From positions 100,489,739 to 100,553,738 of the forward strand of contig CM076259.1 in assembly GCA_038380795.1 (NCBI GenBank): DNA of 64,000 bases, written 5' to 3'. Under the pieces are notes generated by a model that did no database searches, had not been told where the DNA came from, and saw nothing but the letters and a program-made list of their open reading frames with translations. The stretch is from Pyrocephalus nanus. Taxonomy: Eukaryota > Chordata > Aves > Passeriformes > Tyrannidae. Each line of letters opens with the position of its first letter. The stretch's first letter is position 1. This document shows, one piece after another, positions 13,201 to 24,494 of this stretch. Position numbers and translations under genes: made by a program.

Positions 13201-15069
13201 TATTGAACGAGGCTATACTACTGATGGGAGAAATAATTACATTCAATAGAAGATATGGTTCACTATATGAGATGTACAGTAGTCTCACTGGAGATGCTAT
13301 TCCAGATATTCCTATACTCCACAACTTATTTTTTCTAACGTTAGAAGGCTTTAGAAGTAGCTTCATTTCAAATGTCAGTCAAATTCTTGAGTGTCCTTTG
13401 CACATTTTTCTATGCTTTGCTCTTCAATGCAAGTGAGTTAATATTGCTATCGAATTATAACTTTGCCCTAAGAGGATTTTTGGTGTGTCAAATTCTTGGT
13501 GAATAAAATAGTAATAACCATGCTTATGTTAATAATGCACACACATTCACTAGCTACTTAACAAGTCAACAAATGCTGCATTTCCATTTTGGGAGCTGCT
13601 ACCATATCAGGAATATATCTGCAGTAAATCAGCTGATGGGAATCCTGCTAAAGTACACTTGACCACATTTTCTACATTACTTTCACTTGCTATGTGTAAG
13701 GAATCATTTGTTCTTGGTGATCACTTCTGACAGCAGGGAGAGAGGTATATTCCTTGAGTTCTGAAATTCTCAAAAATGTCATCTCTTTTATTGTATACCT
13801 CCCAAATCCCTATTTTTGCCCTTTTCATCCATTTTTTATGCTTGTAGTTAATCATTAATAAAAATGAAGGATATATCTCAGTAATTTCTTTTTCCCAGCT
13901 CACATACTTTTAAGGTTAGAAAGACATAGGGAAACCTTTCAATTAACCTTTTAAAATAACTTATCTGCAGTTAACTCATAAATCAAGGCCCGATTCCTAA
14001 ACTGCACTACAGACTCTAAATCCCTCACCCAATCCCTCATTTGTGAACATGTATTTACACTAGATCTAACACACTTCTTTCATGCTTACCTTATGAATTG
14101 ACTTTGGATGCCACACAATCTGCACCTAAAGCCAAACTACAGACTGTTGCTTTTGGCTCAATATAGTTGGCTGATCCCATTCTCTAGAGTGACAGAATAG
14201 TGTTAAGTCAGGATATTACCCTACAGAACAGTACTGCATCCTCCCAAAGGATTTATTCTTAGAAAGGTGCTTCAGGTTAAAGAAATATCTTCCAGCTTCC
14301 CTATCAGATGAACAGTGCTCTTGATAGTGAAAACTGAAAGTACTTGACCTATTTATTTTGCATGGTATCGCTTAATGATTTTGCTTTTCTCTCCCATTGA
14401 ACAATGACAATAAAGCAGCCTTATCTGGTTTGGCTTCTGTTTGTGTTTTTGTTATCTGCAATTTTAAATCATTGTAAGTTCACTGCAAACTATTGTATTT
14501 TGGCTGCAAAGAGGAAGGTAAGTGCAGTCACCATAACTTTTAAAATTTATGGGAGCATGTTCAGTACTTTTAAATATTTAAAGAAATTATTTTCAAAATC
14601 ACTCAAGTCCTGGAGCTAAATTTTACATTACACTGTTCACCCAAGAGTGCTTGTGTCAAATGGAATGAAATATGCTTCCCTTCAATACATCATGTCCCCC
14701 ATCAAACTAAAAAGCATGCAAAAAGTACTGATGAAATACCCAGTGAAAAATTAGACCAAAGGTAGCAAAAAGCAATCACCTTGCTGTGAAGCTGCGATGT
14801 AAAGAACACTGAGCTGCCTCTTCTTTTTAAGACATTGCAGGCAATAGTATTAGCTAGAATATGCAAGAGTCTCATAAGAAATTGCCAACCAAATCAAACT
14901 TGTTTCAGATTTTGCTGAGGTAAGACTCTCCACCGACTTTTCCTCAGCATTTTTAAAGCAATTATGTCTTGTAGATATGGCAATGTGCAGGGATAGAAGC
15001 AACACAGAGTGACTATTTTAAAAGACGAGGTGTATCTAAATGTTATTTAATTCAAAATCCCCATGATAT
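7281..15069. other. unique AT-rich noncoding DNA
   Basis: I recognise no mobile element. Short A-rich stretches occur (for example 7856-7880). The longest open frame is 101 codons on minus (8263-8568). A minus frame at 11731-11994 and a plus frame at 11217-11492 are similarly unremarkable. This is the longest part of the window in which I can name no repeat. Confidence 0.55.
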
Positions 15070-15109
15070 TGACCTTACCTCAAATACAACAGGTCAAAAG
15101 TGACCTGTT
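15070..15109. promoter_or_regulatory. cluster of three AGGTCA-type half-sites
   Basis: TGACCT lies at 15070-15075, AGGTCA at 15091-15096 and TGACCT at 15101-15106. The last two form an inverted repeat with a 4-bp spacer and sit in a 9-bp perfect stem (15088-15096 with 15101-15109). AGGTCA is the core half-site of many nuclear receptors. The classical oestrogen element has a 3-bp spacer, so this is not a textbook ERE. Function is inferred only; such motifs also arise by chance. Confidence 0.3.
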
Positions 15110-15126
15110 TTATGGCATCTGGAATA

Positions 15127-15174
15127 CTATTCAGCTACCTCCACTTACTGAATAGAGCCAGAAACTCTGGCTCT
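15127..15174. repeat. two overlapping short perfect inverted repeats
   Basis: ctattcag (15127-15134) pairs with ctgaatag (15148-15155). Immediately after, agagccag (15154-15161) pairs with ctggctct (15167-15174) across a 5-nt loop. The stems share two bases, so only one can form fully at a time. Confidence 0.7.
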
Positions 15175-15285
15175 GTTTACAAATGTGCATGGAGTTGTCA
15201 TCATGCAGGAAGATATAAGTGAGTGTATTTGTGGATAAAGTGGTCTCCTATATCAGAGCCACCATCTCCTAACTCATTCATGACT

Positions 15286-15312
15286 GTGATCCATGACTCA
15301 TTCATGGATCAC
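15286..15312. repeat. 11-bp perfect hairpin with direct-repeat overlap
   Basis: gtgatccatga (15286-15296) and its reverse complement (15302-15312) are separated by 5 nt. An actcattcatg direct repeat overlaps the structure on its left, which suggests that it arose by a small duplication or templated slippage. Confidence 0.75.
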
Positions 15313-18300
15313 TGTGTTACTCTGACCCTTTGCCAATTTGAAATATTTGCTCACTAGGTTCCTGTTACTTCACATGCCATGACCATCTCCAGTCATTCTT
15401 CTAGCAATTCAAAGCCAAGATCTAGCACGCTGATTACAGCAATTGAACACAGTCCTGACCACTCAACTGCAGGCCTATTCATACACACCTGCATGATGCA
15501 TTAATCTGTAGTTTGGGGTGATTCACTAGGCCCAGCTTCCCATCTTTATTTTCTTCTAATATGTAAGTAATTTGTAACCTGTGCCTGTAAGGACAAGAGT
15601 TCTTTGGAGGTGTTAGATGCTTGTAAAGACTGGCATTATCTTATTCCTCATCTGCCCTTTTTATGTGAAAGGAGCTAACAACTATATTTTGTACTGCAAA
15701 TGAGATCGATTTCTGATGCAAAGCAAACCCACTGCCATAGATTGATAGTAATGAATTCCCTTATGTGCAGCTAGCAGGAAGAAATGTGTTCCAAATGTAA
15801 AAGAATTATGCAATGCTGAGATTCTGCAGATCCTGAGGGCAACCCTTGACTGCCAGGACTAGCAGGAGGCTGTGTGGGGAACTGCTCCCAAGAGGAGGGC
15901 TTATCAGATGGGTGCAGACTGCAGGATGTGGCCTTGGGTTCTCTCCAAGCCATGCAGAATGTACTGCTTTCAAACCCCAGACTGCCTTCCGCTGCTCTCG
16001 CACTGTGCTGAAACATCTGTTTTCTATGAGACCAAAATCACTGACCAGCTATTTAACTCTTAGATGTGCCAGTTTAAAGGAATCATCCAGGCAATTTAAA
16101 AAGAACTGGTTCCCTGAAAACTCATCTCTAATGGATGTGTGTTGCCCTTTATTGTTTCCTTTCACTCCCATTTGATTCACTGATGCTGATGAAGTGCAGA
16201 TTCTGAGTGTCATTTTCCTTTTGGTTCTGGGGCACCTGCAACACCCACCCCCAGAAGCACAATAAGAGTGGAGTCCATACTGCTGTCTTCCTCAGCAGAG
16301 GGCTCTAAATGGAGCCTCCATCCCTCCCATTTGCAGTAAATTTGCATTATCACTTGCATATTTGTGACCGGTGTCCTTCTGTGAACTGACTGATACCAAA
16401 GGTACATTCCATATAGTAAAATCTTCCCTTACTACCAAAAATAAATGTAGACAAGATATTATTTGCATATATTATTAGATAATTCAGAATGAAGTAAATA
16501 CACACACAGTCCTACTCTGTTTCCCTTTTAAAGTCTGTCTGTAGTAGACTTATGCACGAAAACATCTGATTATCATTAGCATCTGTAGTTAATCTTCCAG
16601 TTGCAGTCTGACAGTTAACAAATCTACAGAAGCCAAATAATGAAGGAACAATGAAACAACACTCTTGAAATACCACATTAAAAATGGTACTGTTTGAGCT
16701 GTCTGTGTTTAATTCTTTCTCCCAAATATCTACTCACTCATCTGTTCTCACAGTAATACAGTGGGTATGCATGAAGGCATTTGGAATGCCTCCTCACTTA
16801 CCAGTTTATATAACTGACAACTTCACTTTTTTTTTTTTTAATTCACATCAAATGGAACTGTTAAACCATTAATCAGCATGAATTAAGTAGTTTTCATTCA
16901 CCAAAGGCATCAAAAGACCACACTCTTACTTGAAGGTGTTTTGAATCATCAGAGAACCCGAATGTTACTCCTAGAAATCAAAGTGCATGCTTTTCTATGA
17001 AGAAGACAAAGTTTCTTCTCTCATCCAGTCCACTGTCAACTGAGAGAAAGAAGTTCAGTCCTCTTGCTGGTGTGGTTTGACCTTTTGTTATCCAGAAAGC
17101 AGTGAAGACCTTACAAATCAGCTCCAGAGTTAATTCATGGTTGTCCTTTCAAGAAAACAAGTTCTTTTCAAACAAGTCACCTCTGGATCATTACAAGTAT
17201 CCTCCTATGCTCCAGTCTAACACCTCAAAGTCACACTTACAAGGCTGGGATTACATATTCCAATTCCTGTTGATTTTCAGTCAGTGGAATTTGAACTCTC
17301 TTGAGTGTTTTAGATCAAAAGAGATATTCTAATCCCATAAAACAGAAGCGGAGATCCCATCAAACACTGTGCTGCTCTGTCCTGAAAATAGACTTTGGGA
17401 ACAAGTAAACGCCTTTTTCAATATGTTACCAATCACTGAGAACATAGAACATTGCAAAATTATCATGTTTTTCACCCTATAAAGGTTAAATAATTTACCT
17501 TGTTATGTATCACACCCAGTTTAGTACATTCCTTTTCTATCACTTTCTTCCTCCCACAAAATTAGCAACCTTTTTACCTGTAAGAAAGATGGTGTGTGCT
17601 TGACTTCTTTGTCCAGCTTGAAGCCCAGGTAGCGTGTGGCTAAGGGTGAAGCAAACAGGGAAGGAAAATGTTGTTTACATACTTAGAAGCTAGTTTCTAG
17701 TTTGTAAGATGTCTAGGACCATTATTCTAAACCAGTTTCCTTTGTTCTTTGGAAGTTAGCTGGAATATCCTAGGTAAATATAGTAGTAGTTGAGGAAGAT
17801 TTCTACATTTGCAATATTATGGCTGAAGTAATAATGGCAGCTGTATAAACATAATGTGGAAACAGAGAAAAAATAATTGTGAAAGGCAAAGGCAAGGTAG
17901 CAAAGGGGAAAAAAACCAGCAAAACAACTGGGAAATCTGACTGAGGAGAGCAGTTTAAGGTTAATATTCAATACACTTCCTCAGGTACACTCAGTAGAAG
18001 TATTTAAGGTCCACTGTGAAGGAATGAAGTCATGGGCAGTAGTTGCATCTTCTTTCTGTTTGACAGCTCCCGCGCTACAAATTTTTCTCTGTATTTTCTA
18101 TTTGTGTATCTCTAAACTCTGCAGAAGAAAACAGAGAATTTGAAACAAGAGACAAAGTAAAGTACGTATGAGGAAATGACTTGTTGCTATCACCACTCAG
18201 ACAGCGAAGCAAATAAGGAAAACTCAGAAAAATTAAAATTTTAACCAATATTACACTTCACTGGAAATACTAGGCTTGTCTTTAGAGATTACTGGAAACC

Positions 18301-20649
18301 AAGAAGAATCACTACCCTTGGTCTGACATTCACTGGCAAATACTGTTCAAAGTGTTATATGACATGGTTTTATAACAAAAAAAATTCTATATAGGAATCA
18401 ATAGCAATTGTGAAATCTCATCCATGCAAGTGATATGACTAGAATTTGAATAAATAAACCAATTAAAATATCCACTAGGAAAAGCAACGAAAGAAAATAA
18501 TTTTTCCAGTGGGTGTTTACTTGGCTTACCCTTATTTGGAAATACTTCTATTTAAGAGGCAATTCCAGATGTATTTAAGAAAAGCCTTTTATTTCCCTCC
18601 CTTCACCAAATAAAAAGACAGTGTAAGCATGTTTAAGTTAGACATTGATGTTTTCCAAAGTATACATCAGCCCTCCCCAAAAGAAAAGCAATGAGAATTC
18701 TTTGGAACTTCCTGCAATATTGTATAACAACCCCAAGGCACTGCTGCCTTTACCTCTGCAGCTGAATGAAAGAAGCCCAGGTAGTTACTGGGAGGGACCG
18801 TCCCATTATTTGGCCACTTGGCTGAAATGAACAGGGCTGGGAGGTCAGCAGAAGACTGCCTAGGTTTAAGTGCTGACAGACATTTCTCTATCACCTTTTC
18901 CTCGGTGGAATGCTGATGCTGCTGCATTTGATCACCTTCTAATACTGGTAGAGCTTTCTTCTTTTCAAAGTTAAGAATTTAGGGATTATTCCTGGAAAGG
19001 TTGCTGCTGAGCTTGTGTTCTTTTCTGAAGGCCTATTGAATCTAATATGTAAAGGAAAAGCAAAAACAAATCCTTGAGACAAGTTGAAGTATCTTAATAG
19101 AGAATCAGGTTTCTTCTTAAGAGTCATAGAAAAAGACTAAAAGCTGTTCAAAGCTCATGCAGCTTTTCAGGGAGCCCCCAAAGCATTATTATTTCATCCC
19201 CATGTTATCCTGCAGTATATTTTCCTCACAGGACTTCTCACAGACCACAGGAGGCTTCACAAGATGGTATTCTGTTCATTCATAGCAACAGTGGAAAGCA
19301 GATTTTGAACTCCCCAGAAATGCCTGGACAGCAGTAAAGCAGGAGTATGGTCTTCCTCTGTGCTCACAGAGACTATTCAAATACATATTTCATGGTCATA
19401 GATATGACTTTTCCAGGTCTCTGCTGACTGACTTCAGCTACTTATACATCTGTTTCACAGGAAAGTTTGTCCATGAGCAAACCAGCGGGAGCTCTGTGGG
19501 TGCCAGGCTGCAGAGAAGTTACAGGAGATATGCAAAAAATCGCCTTTCAGCATCTCTGTTCTGCCTGGACAGGACAGCTTGGATGGTCTAACCGGGCACT
19601 GTCAAATTCCAGAGCTAAGTTATGTTCTTGATTATATCACAGTTGCTTTGAATAGTATTTTTCATCAAATATTTCCTCAAAATACTGGAGCAATAACTTT
19701 ACTGAAGTCACAAAAACAAAAAAATAACAAACCAACCAAAAAAAAAAACCAAAAAAAAACCCCAACAAAACAGCATACTTATTGTAGATAACTTCTTGTA
19801 GACCTTGCCTGCAGAACATTGTTAATACACATTGGATGAAAGTGAAGAAAAGAGAGTTCAAAGTTCAAAGTGGTGATGCTCTGTGAAACTTACTCCAATC
19901 ACACATCATACAATAAATGCAATCATACAATAAATGTGTGCAGTGCATTCCAGTGCTCTTAGGTAGGGTTTGTTGTATTTCAAAATATGTACACAACTGT
20001 TTAACACCTGCTTACTTTTTCCATGAAAAAATAAAGTGCCCACAAACCCCAGAGATTTCAGAAAGGTTCTGGGTGTCAAAGCCTCAAAAGATAAGATATT
20101 ACTAAAAAATAATAAAGGGCTAGTACATCATTGAAATAATAAAATGCTGTATTAAATTAAACTCACCTGGCTTTTTCAGTCCATGAAGTTCAGATACTAA
20201 TGACGAGGAGAAATTATAGTTGAAACTTTGGAAAAAGGCACTGAATAAAAAAAATCAATGAAACAATGCAAAGCATTCCAATAGCTTGAATTATCTGAAA
20301 TAGTCACCTTTGGCTGCCTTTTCAACTGATGGAGACAAAGAGACACTTCAAAGGGTTATTCATCTTTTCTTAAACAACAAAAATACATCTGTGGACATAA
20401 TCCTAAAAATCTCTCAAAATACTGTAAGGAGCATCTATGGAAACCAACTCTGCAGCAGATGTTCTGATATGGACTTCTAAAATTTGGGCACATAAATACC
20501 ATCTTAGTTTACTGGGCATTTTACACCTGAGCATAGTCCACACACATTTAAGTGGAAGTTTCACAATGGAAAACATCAAAGAAACCATGAAAAGAACTGA
20601 AGAGGAATGAGATTGAACATCTGCTTTACAGGACAGAACACAGAAGTCT
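15313..20649. other. unique noncoding DNA with one A-rich tract
   Basis: No gene or interspersed element is recognised. Frames at 15846-16175 (plus, 109 codons) and 18667-18927 (minus, 86 codons) lie in locally GC-richer DNA and match nothing I know. The A-rich tract at 19711-19771 is listed separately. Confidence 0.55.
19711..19771 (+). repeat. A-rich low-complexity tract
   Basis: A-runs of up to 11 are broken by C, cc and t. Similar A/C-rich tracts appear near 7856-7880 and 42070-42112, and the T/G version is at 38826-38892. It could be a degraded retrocopy tail, but no retrocopy body is visible on either side. Confidence 0.8.
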
Positions 20650-21230
20650 TTGAGGTTGGAAGGAATCTCTGAAGACTGCCTAGACAGGGGCAGCTACAGC
20701 AGTGCTCAAGGCCACGTCCAGCCAGGTTTTCAGTATCTCCAAGGATGGAGACTCCATCACATCTCTGGGTAACCTGTTCCAGCTCATGCAATGGTCAATC
20801 CCACTGTACATGTCTCCAGCAAAGATGTTGAATAACGCCAATACCTGAGGAACACAAATCATCACTGCTTTTCACTTGGACACCAAGCCATTGACCTCAA
20901 CTCTTGTTGGATGCAGCCATCCAGCCAATTCCTTATTCACTGAGTGGTCCACTCATTAAATCTATGTCTCCAGTTTTGAGACAGGGTTGTCGTGTGGGAC
21001 AGTCCCAAATGCTCCAGGCAGATCAGTCAGTTGCTCTTCACTGTATCCACCTCTGTAACCTTGTCATAAAAGGCCACCAAATTTGTCAGGCATGATTTGC
21101 CATTAGTGAAGCCATGTTGGCTGTCACCAGTCACATCCTTTTCCTTGTGCCTTATCACAGCTTCCATGAGAATCTGCTCTATGATCTTGCCAGGAAGCAA
21201 GGTGAGATTGACTGGCCTGAAGTTACCATG
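20650..21230 (-). mobile_element. CR1 LINE copy, 5'-truncated, with internal deletion
   Basis: Read on the minus strand from 21230 down, it encodes CR1 ORF2 reverse-transcriptase sequence. At 21128-21063 one frame gives [20 protein letters not shown], the familiar CR1 motif, followed by remnants of the segment preceding the catalytic region (PQVLALFNIFAGDM, in another frame). Stop codons and frame shifts show that it is dead. At about 20789 the RT sequence passes directly into the CR1 3'-terminal part (NRLPRDVMESPSLEILKT-like), so roughly the last third of ORF2 is missing. The 3' tip lies near 20650; the usual tail repeats are not evident. CR1 assignment is firm; the subfamily is not determined. 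Confidence 0.9.
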
Positions 21231-23350
21231 TTTTATTACACACCCTAAGACTTAGTTTTATGCACAGACCAAGGAAAGACAGATTTCTATTTTTTAAGAG
21301 TGAAAATACCAGATTAGGCTGCAGTCTTATAGGTCCCCTTTCATACAAAGAGATTTGTTTCCTTTTCCTGAGATTTATACAGGCTTCTCAGAATATTTAT
21401 TTTGGAATGGAGATGATAGATGGACTCTGCTGACAGATTCTCTAGTCTGTCTTGGTCTTGGAGCACTCTTCAAAACTGGAGAGTCTGCTGAGGAACAGAA
21501 TAGGCCACAGAGCACACTGTGTACAGGCAGATGGTGAACTGTCTACCTTGTGAGCAAATGTTAAATAATGTTAAAAATTGAAGCTCTTTGATGTTCTTTG
21601 CCTTCCTGCAATTTTACCAACACAATCTCTGTCACCACCACTAGATAGTTCCCTAATTAAAGACCTAAATTTGAAGAACTCGCCCTTAGCAAGCAGTCTC
21701 ACATTGTAACCAAATGCACTCTTAGTACAGAAAACACGCAAATCAGGACTAAACTAAAGTTATAAATTCTCTTTCTGAAATGAAGAATTTCCTATATTGT
21801 GTGCCCTTCAAAGACTTTCCATTCAAAAGTCTTTAATTTTATCACCCCTAACATTCTTTCCTTCCTTTCCTGGGTTTTATTTGTAAGTGTGTTTTTAATT
21901 ATAAGAAAAAAGAAACATTGCCACACATAAGCTAAGCAGCCTATTGAAATCACAGCTGCTCCAACAGGGAGACACTGGAGTTTCTCGCATAAGTATGAGA
22001 GGCAAGAGTATGTATGTCCACACCAAAATCCCCTTTTGTAAGTTAGAAATGATTTATGAACCTTTTTTAATATGTCCATTTTATTGCCAAACTGAACTAA
22101 AATATAAAAAAGTGAAATAAAGGAGAGACTGAAACAGAGTGGGGTCTGCCTACTAAAGCAGTCATAAGTTTTTCAACATGTGGCTTCAAATGTATCCATA
22201 ACTATTTTACAATTATATTTTAAAGGTATTTTTATTTAATGTTTTTCTTCAAACTTATTCCATTTTTGAATTTTCTACGGAGTATTGTGTTTAATTTCCT
22301 GACACACGTATAATTTACAGCAAAGGTATGAAACACCATGTCTAAAGACATTATAAAAAATGAATTAATCTTTCTCCCTGGATATTTTTTCTATTATTTT
22401 AGTAATATTTTCCTAACAGAATAAAGAAACCAAATAGTTTGCATGCAGAATCTGTATTACAATCATAGAATCATGTAATGGTTTGGTTTGGAAGGATCAG
22501 TTGTTCATAGTTCCAGGAACACTGTAAGCTGTGCTTTGCATGGGGATCAGCCAAAATTTTCTCAAATTTTACTTCTTAAAATGCCATGTATTGGACATAT
22601 CCACCCTGTAAACATCTGCTTCTATGGGACTCACTCAGATTTAGTCAATGCATCTCCTAGAATAATTGCTGTTTGTTAGTAAACTATACGTTGATAACTA
22701 TCTGTGTTTTGTTTTGATTCGTATATTGCAGCACTAACTTTATTTTACCTGATACCTTCCTTCACCTGCCTTTTCTTTTCTGTTTTACATCTCATCCATT
22801 CAGTCCTTCCCTTACTCCTCTTTTCCTTCCCTCAGTGTCAATGAACCAGAACCCCAAGGTGCCATTCTATAACCATCCTCTCTTTCTAATTCCTCTCTGC
22901 TCTCTCCCTAAATCCTCTGAGTCTCAGGCCTAACTTTACTCAAGCAGTTTTGCAGTAGTTCACCATCTAGGTCCCTCAGGCATCGACCACATGCCACTCT
23001 GCCATGACCTGTACAAATACAAAACAAAAGACTTCCAGTCCCCGAGAACTTAGGTATGATCTTTAGGACAAAGGTCAGCACAGACAAATGGGGGAATAAG
23101 AGAAGCAGTAAGAGTGATGAAAGGCAGTGGGCTCAGCACAAACTCAGGCTTGCTGTAGACGACCTGGAAAAGCTAGTTCTTACAGAGAGATTTAGAAATG
23201 CAGATTTCACTAAATGACTACCATAATAAACAAACATAAATTTTTAATGGTGCCTGATTGTATCCAAACATACAACAAATATAGAAAGTAATGCAGGGTG
23301 AAGGCAAAAATGGCCAAAGCCACTCTTGGTTTCAGTGATGTTAATTCTTA
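21231..23350. other. mostly unique noncoding DNA
   Basis: Contains the small CR1 tip at 22461-22499 and a pyrimidine-rich stretch at about 22740-22830. Open frames at 21355-21537 (plus) and 21792-22079 (minus) are short and unrecognised. Confidence 0.55.
22461..22499 (-). mobile_element. CR1 3'-terminal fragment (tip only)
   Basis: aatcatagaatcatgtaatg followed by gtttggtttggaaggatc matches the antisense 3' terminus of avian CR1 (tcatagaatcat, a ggtttggttt block, then ggaaggga). Similarity stops after about 39 bp, so this would be an extremely 5'-truncated insertion or a relic of one. Its shortness limits confidence. Confidence 0.55.
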
Positions 23351-23384
23351 CTTTTCTTAAGACAGCTCTTTGTCTTAAGAAAAG
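23351..23384. repeat. perfect 14-bp inverted repeat, 6-nt loop
   Basis: cttttcttaagaca (23351-23364) is followed after gctctt by its exact reverse complement (23371-23384). The 34-nt unit can form a tight cruciform or RNA hairpin. There are no flanking transposon signals. It lies about 425 bp from the larger hairpin at 23808-23874. Confidence 0.9.
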
Positions 23385-23807
23385 GTTTTTTTGTTGTCAT
23401 TTTCCTGTTGCTTTCTGGTTTCTGCTCTTGCAACAGATATTCTTTCTGCCCAGATCTATCTTGGTGTCTATCAGGTGTCTATCAGTTGCATCTGAAAGAT
23501 CAAAACCTCTTTTTACACATAGAAGTCCCTTCAGCTAAACATAATTTCACAGCGGTTCAAGATTGCTCCTATGTAGATACAAATGCAAAATAGTAGCTTT
23601 ACATTATAGACTGTTTCAGCCAGGGATCTCATTTGTGGGATTCTCTGAAGTGCAGAAAACACTTTGGACAGCTTAAAAAACTTCTGCAGTGGAGAAAAAA
23701 TTCCCACTGAAGACAGTATTTAAGGACTGCAAGCATGATGGTAAGGAGAGTGAGAAAGAAAAAAATTCACTTCATTTTTAAGAGCAATAGAAACCTCCAA
23801 GTCAATA

Positions 23808-23874
23808 ATTTCCTGGCAGTTAATGACCAGACGGATTAAGATCTCCTCCAGATGGCCATTAACTGCCAGGAAAT
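23808..23874. repeat. 67-nt hairpin with 22-nt arms
   Basis: The arm atttcctggcagttaatg (23808-23825) is the exact reverse complement of 23857-23874. After one mismatch the pairing continues for three more base pairs (23827-23829 with 23853-23855), giving 22-nt arms and a 23-nt loop. Size and shape resemble a microRNA precursor or the core of a palindromic nonautonomous DNA transposon. A partial third copy of the ggccatta core follows at about 23888-23895. I do not recognise a known microRNA. Structure is seen directly; function is unknown. Confidence 0.85.
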
Positions 23875-24336
23875 AGTCAAGTCATTGGCCATTAGTGCTT
23901 AAAACACCATTAGGGTACTGCTCTTCATTAGTTATATTCACATGATGTTACTATTCACTAAGGACATGAATGCAGAAGAAACCCTTAATTTTAATAGGCA
24001 ACAGGATGGAACAAAAATAGGGCTGAAATAGATGGATGGTTTAACTTATGAAGGGCTGTACTGCTGATAGAACAGTAAGAATTTGATGCTCGTAGCAATC
24101 ACTGTCAGCAGTGTAAACCTGCACATATTAATCCACTTATGTGCCTTCTCTTATGTCCTGAAAGGACCACCCCAGAGGGTGAAAGGTTAGTCTCCATGCC
24201 AAATCAGCTAATGGTTTCCCTGCTAAGATGTCCAAAAAGTATGTGACTGTTGAGATTAGGTTACTTGACCAGTATTAAAAGGACTAAAACAAAAATTCCA
24301 AGTATAGAAAGTACAACCATTTCATTTTATGGTGTC

Positions 24337-24358
24337 CACACACACTCACACACACACA
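24337..24358 (+). repeat. (CA)n microsatellite, interrupted
   Basis: CA dinucleotides with a single T interruption (cacacactcacacac). It is short, so only moderate length variation would be expected. Confidence 0.85.
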
Positions 24359-24393
24359 TTTCTTCCAAGTAATCTCCAAACACTGTAGTTTTC

Positions 24394-24494
24394 TATGGTT
24401 TACATACACTTTACTATATTTACTATACTATCCTATAGTTTATGTATGCTATGTTAGTTTATATATAATTTAGTGTGGTTTATATACAGACTCC
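24394..24494 (+). repeat. eroded AT-rich minisatellite, about five 20-bp units
   Basis: Five successive segments of 19-21 bp begin at about 24394, 24415, 24434, 24455 and 24476. They share a TAT(G/A)GTTTAYATA-like core, for example tatagtttatgtatgc and tggtttatatacag. The units are well diverged, so the array is old. The boundaries are my manual alignment and are approximate. Confidence 0.5.

Noticed and set aside
22605..22630. miR-30-like seed (tgtaaacatc)
   Set aside because: Only the seed-sized word matches; there is no complementary arm within 100 bp.
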